NCBI GenBank assembly: GCA_016932575.1
Contig: JAFGCO010000012.1
Coordinates: 1-56,918 of the forward strand
Direction of reading: 5' to 3'
Source: a bacterium
GTDB lineage: Bacteria; Zhuqueibacterota; QNDG01; JAFGCO01
Length of the DNA stretch: 56,918 nucleotides
Shown here: positions 29,777-37,590 of the stretch, piece by piece
Position numbering within the stretch: position 1 is the stretch's first letter
Layout: every line of letters begins with the position of its first letter
Notes under the pieces: model-generated
Seen by the model: the letters and a program-made list of their open reading frames with translations, nothing else
Told to the model about the DNA's origin: nothing
Databases searched by the model: none
Translations under genes and position numbers: made by a program

Positions 29777-30895
29777 TTATTTTTTCATCATCTCTGCGAA
29801 TCGATGGAATAAATAGAGGGAATCATGGGGGCCGGGAGATGCCTCCGGGTGATACTGTACGGAATAAACCGGCAGATCCTCATGTTCCATACCCTCCACA
29901 GTCTGATCGTTTAAATTCAGATGTGTCATGCGCATGCCCTTGTTTCGAATCGATTCAGGATCAACGGCAAAATTATGATTTTGTGCCGTGATTTCGATCA
30001 CTTCCGTTTTCAAATCTTTCACCGGGTGATTGCTGCCATGATGTCCGAATTTCAATTTGTAGGTTTCTCCACCCAGTGCAAGACAGAGAATCTGATGGCC
30101 CAGGCAAATGCCGAACATGGGTTTATAGCCGATCAGCGCCCTGACTGTATCCACTGCATAGTGTACACCTGCCGGATCGCCGGGACCGTTTGAAAGAAAA
30201 ACACCATCCGGATCGAGTGCTTTCACCTGCTCAGCGGTGAATGATGCAGGCACTAGAGTGACCCTGAATCCGAACGATCGAAGCAGACGTAAAATGTTAT
30301 GCTTAATGCCGTAATCAAAAGCCGCAACATGAAACGTTTTCTCTGCAAGCGGGCTTATTGTATCATAGTACCATTGTTTCGGAACCTTGGGTTCCCAGGT
30401 TTCAACTTTATCAGAGGTAACATGCTGAACCATGTCATTGCCTTCCATGCGTGGATGCTGCTTCAGCCGATCGTTCATTTCAGGTATGCTTAATCCTTCT
30501 GAAGACAGAATTCCGGGCATGGATCCTTTTTCACGAATATGCCTGGTCAGCTCACGTGTGTCAATCTGGTGAATGCCGGGGATCCCATGCCGTTTGAGAT
30601 AGGCATCCAGACTCTCAGTTGACCGGAAATTACTGGGCACTTCGCACAATTCCCTCACAATAAATGCTTCCACACGGGGTTTGCCCGATTCCACATCTTC
30701 CGGATTGATGCCGTAATTCCCAATATGCGGGTAGGTCATTGTCACCATCTGGCCTTTATAAGACGGATCCGTCAGGATCTCCTGATAACCGGTCATGCCT
30801 GTATTGAATACCACTTCGCCGATCGTGGTGTCCGGTGCGCCAAAACTTTCTCCGGTGAATACCCGTCCATCATCAAGAAGAAGAATGGATTCCAT
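29777..30895 (-). CDS. carA: Carbamoyl-phosphate synthase small subunit (glutaminase)
   Basis: 372 residues. Class I glutamine amidotransferase: nucleophile Cys in [11 protein letters not shown], with His and Glu in [14 protein letters not shown]; the N-terminal half shows [20 protein letters not shown]. It frees ammonia from glutamine for CarB. ATG 30895 follows ACGAGGAA. Encoded directly upstream of carB in the same direction. Confidence 0.97.
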   Translation of the reverse strand: MESILLLDDGRVFTGESFGAPDTTIGEVVFNTGMTGYQEILTDPSYKGQMVTMTYPHIGNYGINPEDVESGKPRVEAFIVRELCEVPSNFRSTESLDAYLKRHGIPGIHQIDTRELTRHIREKGSMPGILSSEGLSIPEMNDRLKQHPRMEGNDMVQHVTSDKVETWEPKVPKQWYYDTISPLAEKTFHVAAFDYGIKHNILRLLRSFGFRVTLVPASFTAEQVKALDPDGVFLSNGPGDPAGVHYAVDTVRALIGYKPMFGICLGHQILCLALGGETYKLKFGHHGSNHPVKDLKTEVIEITAQNHNFAVDPESIRNKGMRMTHLNLNDQTVEGMEHEDLPVYSVQYHPEASPGPHDSLYLFHRFAEMMKK

Positions 30896-30985
30896 AAATT
30901 CCTCGTATTTCTTGTTACTTATATTACAGATTGTACGATTTTTTCATTTATAGTTGATCCGTCAGTTTATGATGCCCGGCATGTT

Positions 30986-32272
30986 TTATCCGATGATGGT
31001 TCCCGAAGCAAGAACGCCGTTTTTGGGGATAATCACAATGCCGTCCCGGATAACATAATTGTCTTCCTTGATATCATTCTGTCGGTTTTGATTTAAAATC
31101 TGAACATTGTTTCCGATGCGCGCGTTTTTATCAATAATGGCCTTTTCAATGATACAGTTTTCCCCGATTACTGTATCCGGAATATTGTTTTTTCTGTTTT
31201 CTTCGTGATCTTCTTCGGTTTCGTAAAAATCGCGTCCCATGAGTACAGAATCCCGAATCTGAGAACCTTTTCGAATTCTGGAACGAATTCCGATCATCGA
31301 ATGTTCCACACTGCATTCTTCAAGAATCGATCCGTCACTGATAATCGATTGACAAACATGACATCCTGTGATTTTTGCACCAGGAAGGTACCGGGGCCGT
31401 GAATAGATCGGCCGCTGCTGCAGATAAAAGTTAAATTTCGGAACCGGTGAGCACAGATCCATCATGGCATGATAATACGAGGCAATGGTTCCCACATCTT
31501 CCCAGTATCCTTCAAAAAGATAACCAAATACTTTGCGTGTTCGGATCGCATGAGGAATAATCCCTTTTCCGAAATCTGTATGATCCGACTCGGTCAGCAG
31601 GTCAAAGAGGATATTTTTCTTGAAAAGGTAAATCCCCATGGAACCAAGAAAATGATTGGTATTTGATTCGTATCCGTGACTTTTCATCCATGCGCCCGAT
31701 ATTTGATAAGGCGCCATGGCTTCATCGGTTTTCGGTTTTTCGATAAAATCGACAATCCGGTCCTGATTGTTCAGTTTTAAAATTCCAAATCCAGGTGCCT
31801 GATCTTTTGAAACCGGAAGCACGCCCACAGTGACATCCGCATCTTTTTTAATATGATAAGCCAGAAGATTCTGATAATCCATGGAGTACAGATGGTCGCC
31901 GGCCAGAATCAGGTGATAATCGATATTTTTATTTTGAAAATATTTCAGATTTTTTCGTACGGAATCCGCTGTGCCCTGATACCAGTCTGTGTGCTCCAAT
32001 GTTTGCTGGGCTGCGAGAATCTGAACAAACCCTTCTGCAAACGGAGCAAAGAAGTATGTTCTCGACAGATGCCGGTTCAGGCTGACGGAATTGAACTGGG
32101 TCAGCACAAATATTTTCCGGATCGATGAGTTGATGCAGTTGCTGATAGGAATGTCGATCAACCGGAATTTCCCTGCGATGGGAACGGCCGGTTTGGCCCG
32201 GTCTTTGGTCAGGGGCCACAGACGGCTTCCGGCGCCGCCCGCCATAATAATGCCCAGTACATTTTGAGACAT
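30986..32272 (-). CDS. glgC: Glucose-1-phosphate adenylyltransferase
   Basis: 428 residues. Makes ADP-glucose, the donor for glycogen. Seen: MAGGAGSRLWPLTKDRAKPAVP (product-binding loop), RLIDIPISNCINS, VLTQFNSVSLNRHL, LAGDHLYSMDY, FIEKP, GYWEDVGT and a left-handed beta-helix end rich in isoleucine-turn repeats. The sequence is closer in style to plant and cyanobacterial enzymes (SRTYFFAPFAEGFVQILAA) than to enterobacterial GlgC. AAGGGG precedes ATG 32272. It lies 90 bp upstream of carA on the same strand, with no terminator seen between them. Confidence 0.95.
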   Translation of the reverse strand: MSQNVLGIIMAGGAGSRLWPLTKDRAKPAVPIAGKFRLIDIPISNCINSSIRKIFVLTQFNSVSLNRHLSRTYFFAPFAEGFVQILAAQQTLEHTDWYQGTADSVRKNLKYFQNKNIDYHLILAGDHLYSMDYQNLLAYHIKKDADVTVGVLPVSKDQAPGFGILKLNNQDRIVDFIEKPKTDEAMAPYQISGAWMKSHGYESNTNHFLGSMGIYLFKKNILFDLLTESDHTDFGKGIIPHAIRTRKVFGYLFEGYWEDVGTIASYYHAMMDLCSPVPKFNFYLQQRPIYSRPRYLPGAKITGCHVCQSIISDGSILEECSVEHSMIGIRSRIRKGSQIRDSVLMGRDFYETEEDHEENRKNNIPDTVIGENCIIEKAIIDKNARIGNNVQILNQNRQNDIKEDNYVIRDGIVIIPKNGVLASGTIIG

Positions 32273-32498
32273 GGTTTTTTCCCCTTATCAGTGAACATGG
32301 TTCAAGGAACCGGTGCGTGATTTCTGCAACAAAATGACATTGGATTTAACCAATCCGCTTGAAAAAAAATATTTATTATAAAAATTATATTTACACATAA
32401 AATATTCTTTAATATAAATAAATATACTTAAATATTCAATTCTTCAGATACTACATCAATATACCTAAGTCCTCTGATATTTGCAAGAAAGATTGCAA

Positions 32499-32535
32499 TA
32501 AAAAACCCTTCCTCATGGCAATGAATGAAGAAGGG
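32499..32535 (-). terminator. Rho-independent terminator after prfA
   Basis: On the minus strand CCCTTCTTCAT (32535-32525) pairs with ATGAGGAAGGG (32516-32506) with one mismatch and is followed by a T-run. It lies 36 bp past the prfA stop. Confidence 0.88.
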
Positions 32536-32570
32536 CTGTCTATCTAACTGGTCGGATGTGTTTACAATCG

Positions 32571-33662
32571 TCATTGGGTTTCTTTCAGCTTTTCATCCCG
32601 TTCGACAATTTGCAGTTTCTCAATGATTTCATCAAGGTCGCCCGATAATATTTCCTGAAGCCGGTACAGGGTTAAATTAATCCGGTGATCGGTAACCCGC
32701 CCCTGGGGAAAGTTAAAGGTACGGATTTTTGCACTTCGGTCTCCGGAGCCGATCATGGAACGCCGGCTGGCTGAGATTTTGGCTTCTTCTTCCTTGATTT
32801 TGATGTCGTATAGACGTGCACGCAGTACTTTCAGTGCCTTGCTTTTATTTTTATGCTGTGATTTTTCATCCTGGCAGGTTACAACCAGTCCGGTGGGGAT
32901 ATGGGTGATTCGCACTGCAGAATCGGTTGTATTGACACTTTGCCCGCCCGGTCCTGATGAACGATACACATCAATGCGCAGATCATTGGGATTAATTTCG
33001 ATATCCACGTCTTCTGCTTCGGGTAATACAACGACCGAAGCCGCTGAGGTGTGGATGCGACCGCTGGTTTCCGTGGTTGGCACACGCTGGACACGGTGTA
33101 CACCGCTTTCGTATTTAAATGCACCGAAAACGTGATCCCCTGTCACAGAGAAAATGATTTCCTTGAATCCGCCCAATTCAGTGGGATTGGAGTTTAAAAT
33201 TTCCTGCTTCCAGCTCTGCTTTTCTATATACTTGGAATACATTCGGTACAGGTCGCCTGCGAACAGTGCTGCTTCATCGCCGCCTGTTCCGGCCCGGATT
33301 TCCATGATGGCATTTTTTTCATCCTGGGGATCTTTCGGGATCAGCAATACGCGTAGTTCCTGTTCCAGAGTTTCTTGCTCACTTTCCAGCTCGGGAAGTT
33401 CGTCTCTGGCCAGCTCTTTTAATTCGGGATCCGATTCTTTTTTAAGGATTTCATTGTCTTCTTCAATGCGCAGGAGCAGATTAAAATAGGATTTTGCCTT
33501 GTGAACCACCGGCTGAAGATTTTTATGCTCTTTGGTCAGTGCAGTTAATTTTTCCGGAACCTGGATGACGACCGGATTTTCCAGAGATTTAAGAATTTCA
33601 TCGTACCGGTTCTGTGCCTGCTTAAGCCTGCTGATCAATCCCTGCTGCTCCTTTGATATCAT
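32571..33662 (-). CDS. prfA: Peptide chain release factor 1
   Basis: 363 residues. Reads UAA and UAG stops and triggers peptide release. Seen: the catalytic GGQ in [20 protein letters not shown], domain 2 start [23 protein letters not shown], and the [22 protein letters not shown] block. The codon-recognition region is consistent with RF1 and not RF2 (no in-frame UGA frameshift signal). It starts 3 bp after the DUF1385 gene and is followed by a terminator. Confidence 0.97.
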   Translation of the reverse strand: MISKEQQGLISRLKQAQNRYDEILKSLENPVVIQVPEKLTALTKEHKNLQPVVHKAKSYFNLLLRIEEDNEILKKESDPELKELARDELPELESEQETLEQELRVLLIPKDPQDEKNAIMEIRAGTGGDEAALFAGDLYRMYSKYIEKQSWKQEILNSNPTELGGFKEIIFSVTGDHVFGAFKYESGVHRVQRVPTTETSGRIHTSAASVVVLPEAEDVDIEINPNDLRIDVYRSSGPGGQSVNTTDSAVRITHIPTGLVVTCQDEKSQHKNKSKALKVLRARLYDIKIKEEEAKISASRRSMIGSGDRSAKIRTFNFPQGRVTDHRINLTLYRLQEILSGDLDEIIEKLQIVERDEKLKETQ

Positions 33663-33665
33663 GCT

Positions 33666-34619
33666 TTATTTCTCATTTTTTGGAACAACCCATTCGATCT
33701 GGTCACCCACATCCTTATTGAGCGCTGCTTTCAAAGAAACCAGCGCAACTTCCAGCTGACTGTCGTCCGGCTCTTTAGTAGTAATGCGCTGCAGCCATAA
33801 ACCCGGAGCCACCAGTATGCGGGCGAATTTTTTCCCGAATTTTGAGCCTGAGAGCCGAATGATTTCATAACTGATACCGCCAATCAGCGGTATGAAAACC
33901 AGGCGGATCAAGCGTTCATTGATATTATCGGGTTTTCCCAGCGGGATAAAGACCATAATGGATACCAGCATCACAATCAACAGAAAACTGGTTCCGCAAC
34001 GGGGATGATGGGTGGTAAATGATTTTACTCCTTCGATTGTCAATGGCTGCTTGTTTTCGTATGCAAATACTGATTTATGTTCCGCACCGTGATATTCAAA
34101 CACGCGCCTGATATCTTTCCAGAGGCTGATGAGAAACAAATAGATCAGAAAAAATGCCAGGCGGATAACACCATCCACCAAATTGAATGCGAGCCCGGTT
34201 TGAACACCTGTGCTGTCTGTGATGATCAGCGGCAGATAAAAAAACAGGCCAATCCCCAGTGCAAAGGCCAGTAACATTGTCAGGATGACCTTAAGGTCAT
34301 TTTCTTTTTGGGTTTTTTTACGGGTCTTCTCCTGCTTTTTTTCTGATTTGGATTTTTCTTCGGCTTCCATGGCAATTGTGCTGGAAAAATTGAGTGCTTT
34401 TATCCCCATGATCATGGATTCAATGAGAATAACCCCGCCCCGGATGAACGGCCAACCTAAAATTTTATACCTTTTTGTCCATGATTTGAAGGCATCTTTT
34501 TTCAAGACAATACGGCCGTTCGGTTTTCGTACTGCAACAGCCACGTATTCCGGAGACCGCATCATCACACCTTCGAGTACAGCCTGACCGCCGACTGTGA
34601 TTTTTGATTGTTCATTCAT
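33666..34619 (-). CDS. DUF1385 membrane protein (YqhQ-like)
   Basis: 317 residues. Seen: VGGQAVLEGVMMRSPEYVAVAVRKPNG, then several TM segments, and the conserved EYHGAEHKSVFAYENKQPLT and HHPRCGTSFL motifs of the DUF1385/YqhQ family. Function is not known to me. The family commonly sits with rpmE and prfA as it does here. An 18-residue Lys/Glu-rich stretch (KSKSEKKQEKTRKKTQKE) forms a charged loop. It is 3 bp upstream of prfA, so the two are co-translated. Confidence 0.93.
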   Translation of the reverse strand: MNEQSKITVGGQAVLEGVMMRSPEYVAVAVRKPNGRIVLKKDAFKSWTKRYKILGWPFIRGGVILIESMIMGIKALNFSSTIAMEAEEKSKSEKKQEKTRKKTQKENDLKVILTMLLAFALGIGLFFYLPLIITDSTGVQTGLAFNLVDGVIRLAFFLIYLFLISLWKDIRRVFEYHGAEHKSVFAYENKQPLTIEGVKSFTTHHPRCGTSFLLIVMLVSIMVFIPLGKPDNINERLIRLVFIPLIGGISYEIIRLSGSKFGKKFARILVAPGLWLQRITTKEPDDSQLEVALVSLKAALNKDVGDQIEWVVPKNEK

Positions 34620-34634
34620 CCTTAAATTCCCTAT

Positions 34635-34672
34635 AAAAAAACGGAATACGAGTCATTCAGACCCGCATTCCG
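34635..34672 (-). terminator. Terminator or attenuator between rpmE and the DUF1385 gene
   Basis: On the minus strand CGGAATGCG (34672-34664) pairs with CGTATTCCG (34650-34642) with one mismatch, followed by TTTTTTTATAG. It lies in the 75-bp gap after rpmE and could reduce expression of DUF1385-prfA relative to the ribosomal protein. Confidence 0.8.
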
Positions 34673-34694
34673 CTGATTAGCATGTCATGAAACC

Positions 34695-34913
34695 TTATGA
34701 TTCTTTTTCTTTGTTGTCGAGCTTATATTTGCGTCTGAACTTCTCCACCCGTCCGGCCGTATCCACGAGTTTCTGTTTGCCAGTGTAAAACGGATGGCAG
34801 TTCGAACAGATTTCAGTGTGAATGTCACCGGAAACAGACTTCGTTTTAAATGTAGCGCCACATGCACATGTGACTGTCGATTCTGCATATTTGGGATGTA
34901 TATCCTGTTTCAC
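34695..34913 (-). CDS. rpmE: Ribosomal protein bL31 (zinc-binding form)
   Basis: 72 residues. Starts at GTG 34913 ([19 protein letters not shown]) behind GGAGG with an 8-base spacer; the open frame upstream to 34970 has no supported start. Cysteines in CACG and [14 protein letters not shown] make this the Zn-binding C+ form. The end [11 protein letters not shown] is typical. Confidence 0.95.
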   Translation of the reverse strand: MKQDIHPKYAESTVTCACGATFKTKSVSGDIHTEICSNCHPFYTGKQKLVDTAGRVEKFRRKYKLDNKEKES

Positions 34914-35472
34914 TGTTGTTTCCTCCAAAAACCTGATTTTCAGCCAATAAAGATAATAAATTCGATGCACGATTGCAAGCAGAATTTCCGATTTATGAGC
35001 TTAATATAAATGTTTCATATAAGAATTATTATTTGTGTTGAAAGAATCGAATGCTTTCTCTCATGAGGAAGTCATAATTTTAAAACAGATTTAATATTTT
35101 CTTTTGCATTTTAATGAAATATTTTGTATTGTTTTCTATATTCATTTTTAAAAGCATCAGCATTTTCGGCGTTCTGTATGCTATATTGTTAGATAGCGTT
35201 CTTATATCATGAATCTGCTTTTTATGATTTTAAAAAATCTTTTCACTTTTTGCCGGATTCAGAACAAGATTTAATCGTGCAGAGGGCTATTGAAAATACA
35301 TGTGTCTGAGTTCGCGGGCAAGCAAAAATTTTTATAAGAATAACAGCGGATTTTCATGATATCTCAAATCTAGGGAATAAATAATGATTCGTGATCCGCC
35401 TTCATGTACGAGATAAATGCCTGTGTCAAATATCAAATTGTTTGTAGGGAATTTATTTAAAAGGAATAGAAT
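34914..35472. other. AT-rich intergenic region, divergent promoter zone
   Basis: About 560 bp between the minus-strand rpmE and a plus-strand gene. It must hold promoters for both. I see no ORF with a ribosome-binding site, no clear hairpin and no tRNA. Boundary between the housekeeping block and the repeat-rich block. Confidence 0.5.
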
Positions 35473-35961
35473 ATGAAAACTTCACCGATCTTATTTTGTG
35501 GGATAATGATACTCATTGCTTTGATGATGTATTCTGAGCCCGCATTTTCTCAAAGTGATTCATTTGCAATGAATTTGCTGCAGGGTAATAATACTACAGC
35601 GATTAAAGAAAAAAGTCCAATAGTGGCTGCTCTGTTTTCTTGCTGCCTGACAAGCGCAGGGCACGCATACGCAGGCAATTGGAAACGGGGCCTTAACTAC
35701 ACTGCCGTAAGATTGAGCTTTGCAGCCCTTGCGGCAGCAAGTATGGCATTAAATGATGATGATGATGAGACAGCTTATTTTGCAATGGGCTGTATTTGTA
35801 TTATATCATTGGCAGAAATTGAAGATGCGTTTCAGGAAGCGAAAAGGTATAATGACAGGTTATTTCAAAAAAATTCCGGTATAAAACAAAATATCAATTT
35901 GGGCCTTAATGTGAATCCAAAGAGGTCCGCTTTAGCTTTAAAATTGGCCTATAGTTTCTGA
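35473..35961 (+). CDS. Small exported/membrane protein, DUF5683-like
   Basis: 162 residues with a signal peptide (MKTSPILFCGIMILIALMMY, cleavage near PAFSQ). AAAGGAA precedes ATG 35473. The motif KSPIVAALFSCCLTSAGHAYAGNWKRGLNY followed by a hydrophobic helix and EIEDAFQEAKRYNDRL resembles the small DUF5683/TM2-like proteins found in FCB bacteria, where a glycine-rich turn links two membrane segments; a run of four Asp follows. Function unknown. Stands alone. Confidence 0.7.
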   Translation: MKTSPILFCGIMILIALMMYSEPAFSQSDSFAMNLLQGNNTTAIKEKSPIVAALFSCCLTSAGHAYAGNWKRGLNYTAVRLSFAALAAASMALNDDDDETAYFAMGCICIISLAEIEDAFQEAKRYNDRLFQKNSGIKQNINLGLNVNPKRSALALKLAYSF

Positions 35962-36062
35962 TAATGGCTTATTTCAATTGGAAGCCGAAATATATTAAAT
36001 TGTTATCAATTTAATTTATATATGCCGAGTGTTCTGAATGAGAGAGGAATAACCGGAGAGGA

Positions 36063-36214
36063 ATCGTGTGACACGTGCCTTTGGAGATTTTGTAAAGGCC
36101 CTGTTCTTCAAGTGAAACAGGTCAGTGGATCCTTAATATTGACTTAAAGAACCCTATCAAATATCAGGAATTTATCCGTTTACACACAGTCTCCAAAGGC
36201 ACGTGTCACACGAT
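36063..36214. mobile_element. 152-bp MITE-like element with 25-bp perfect inverted ends
   Basis: The left end 36063-36087 (begins ATCGTGTGACACG, ends CTTTGGAGA) is the exact reverse complement of 36190-36214. The ~100 bp between them codes for nothing and contains a small CCTGTT/AACAGG hairpin. Size and structure fit a miniature inverted-repeat element. No target-site duplication was recognised and no second copy is in the window. Confidence 0.75.
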
Positions 36215-36789
36215 AAATTTAATGAATATCAGGTATCATAGCCACCCGTCATGACGTTTTATTTAAAACAGCGGTTTATCAGGCACTACTTAGAGCAGTT
36301 TCTCAATATTATTTCAACTTTTATTCCGGAATCTTTCGCATTTGTTTATGCTTTGGGTCATTGAGTCAAAGAGTCTTTGAGTCATTGATTGAGATTGGAA
36401 CAGAGAATCGGAGAAACGGAGAGAAAAACAAGAATCAAGAACCAAGAAACAAGAATCAAGAACCAAGAAACAAGAATCAAGAACCAAGAAACAAGAATCA
36501 AGAAACAAATGTTGATTGATACCTGCTGAAAATGGTTGCCGTATTGCTTATGAAAATAATTATTTAAGAATTGACCTTCACCATTTTTTCCCTTATATTT
36601 AAGTCGATATTCAGCTTAAACATAATTCTCCTTCTCTATATGAACAACTATGATGCAATCCTGAAAATCAGGAGGCATCGGTGTTGTAAAAAATTATTTC
36701 ATATCCTCCTGCAGAAGCAAGGTTACTTTGGTGGAAAATGCTGAAATCTTGATAGCAAGAAGATAACGATTGACATAATAATGTAAAAG
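36215..36789. other. Noncoding stretch before the transposase region
   Basis: Contains a 21-bp tandem array (listed separately) and AT-rich sequence with near-repeats of GAGTCATTGA and GAGTCTTTGAG. I see no credible gene; minus-strand ORFs here are by-products of repeats. Confidence 0.5.
36429..36506. repeat. 21-bp tandem repeat, about 3.7 copies
   Basis: The unit CAAGAATCAAGAACCAAGAA plus A starts at 36429, 36450, 36471 and 36492 (last copy partial). Inside it is a drifting 7-bp A-rich unit (CAAGAAT-like). There are no variable spacers, so it is not a CRISPR array. Confidence 0.9.
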
Positions 36790-36892
36790 CAATGACAAAT
36801 TTCAAAATTCCAATGTTAAGATAATGAAAAAATCCCAATGTTAAAAAGCAGTGTGATCCTGATTTGATATTTATCATTGGGATTTTTCGATA
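36790..36892. repeat. AT-rich IVP-type repeat, deletion derivative (copy 1)
   Basis: Begins AATGACAAATTTCAAA like the element at 44119, contains GCAGTGTGATCCTGA, the counterpart of the start of the four-helix-bundle ORF, then passes directly to TTTGATATTTATCATTGGG, the right end. The internal gene is missing. Confidence 0.65.
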
Positions 36893-36970
36893 AAAGACAG
36901 AAAATTTTTTAATATGAATCATTTTCAATAAAAAATAGGCTGGATCTTTTAATTTAGCTGCCATCAAAAA

Positions 36971-36994
36971 GTAGGGGCGAGGTGACCTCGCCCT
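36971..36994. repeat. GTAG-type palindrome upstream of the transposase gene
   Basis: GTAG followed by GGGCGAGGT (36975-36983) and ACCTCGCCC (36985-36993). The right foot is degenerate (TGATAG instead of CTAC). It lies 15 bp before the RAYT gene, where such transposases normally have their palindromes. Confidence 0.8.
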
Positions 36995-37008
36995 GATAGA
37001 TATCAGAT

Positions 37009-37590
37009 ATGTATGTGAAAGACAATCCTAAAAAATATTGTCGACGTTCAATTCGGTTAAAAGGATATGATTATTCTCAGGACGGATATTATTTTGTGAC
37101 GATCTGCACATATAGCCGGTTACCTTTATTTGGCAGAATTCAGGATGATTCTGTTGTATTGAATGATGGCGGAAAGATTGTGGATGTTTGTTGGCGTGCT
37201 ATTCCTGAACATTATCCAAATGTTGTTTTGGATGAATATGTAATTATGCCGAATCATGTTCATGGAATTTTAATTATTAATAATCATGTAGGGGTTCAAA
37301 ATGTAGGGGTTCAAGATTTTGAACCCCTACAGAATACGCATTTGAAAATGAACAGGTATCAACACATCATTCCCAAATCAATCGGTTCCATTATTCGTGG
37401 ATTTAAAATCGGCGTCACCAAATCGTTACGTCAACAGATAAAAATAAAACATGTCAGGCAAAGAAATTTTTACGAACACATTATCAGGAACGATGATGAA
37501 TTAAATAAAATCCGGGAATATATCAATTATAACCCATTGAAATGGGAACTGGATAAAGAAAATCCAATGAACCGGAAACATAGGAAATGA
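37009..37590 (+). CDS. REP-associated tyrosine transposase (RAYT, Y1 family)
   Basis: 193 residues. The HUH motif is in VIMPNHVHGIL, and the catalytic Tyr is probably in NFYEHIIRNDDELNKIREYINYNP; the opening RRSIRLKGYDYSQDGYYFVTICTY is typical of the family. Such enzymes cut and join single-stranded palindromes that carry a GTAG foot. Its own gene contains such a palindrome (37288-37330), adding VGVQNVGVQDFEPLQ between the two motif blocks. The stop overlaps the ATG of the following kinase (ATGA). Whether it is still active is unknown; no stop or frameshift is visible. Confidence 0.88.
   Translation: MYVKDNPKKYCRRSIRLKGYDYSQDGYYFVTICTYSRLPLFGRIQDDSVVLNDGGKIVDVCWRAIPEHYPNVVLDEYVIMPNHVHGILIINNHVGVQNVGVQDFEPLQNTHLKMNRYQHIIPKSIGSIIRGFKIGVTKSLRQQIKIKHVRQRNFYEHIIRNDDELNKIREYINYNPLKWELDKENPMNRKHRK
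37288..37330. repeat. GTAG palindrome plus extra half-arm inside the RAYT gene
   Basis: GTAGGGGTTCAA (37303-37314), four bases, then TTGAACCCCTAC (37319-37330) is a perfect 12-4-12 palindrome. A lone left arm GTAGGGGTTCAA lies at 37288-37299. Both are read in the frame GTA-GGG-GTT-CAA (V-G-V-Q). Confidence 0.92.

Noticed and set aside
34914-35472. Possible RNA gene in the long AT-rich gap
   Set aside because: No stable hairpin, tRNA arm pattern or recognised riboswitch could be made out.
36429-36506. Possible CRISPR array
   Set aside because: Units are 21 bp, directly adjacent, with no variable spacers and no cas genes nearby.
36314-36508. Minus-strand ORF with repeated LDSCFLV
   Set aside because: It is the reverse reading of the 21-bp tandem repeat and has no ribosome-binding site.
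36668-36967. Minus-strand 99-codon ORF
   Set aside because: Most of it lies on the IVP-type repeat; no family pattern and no supported start.
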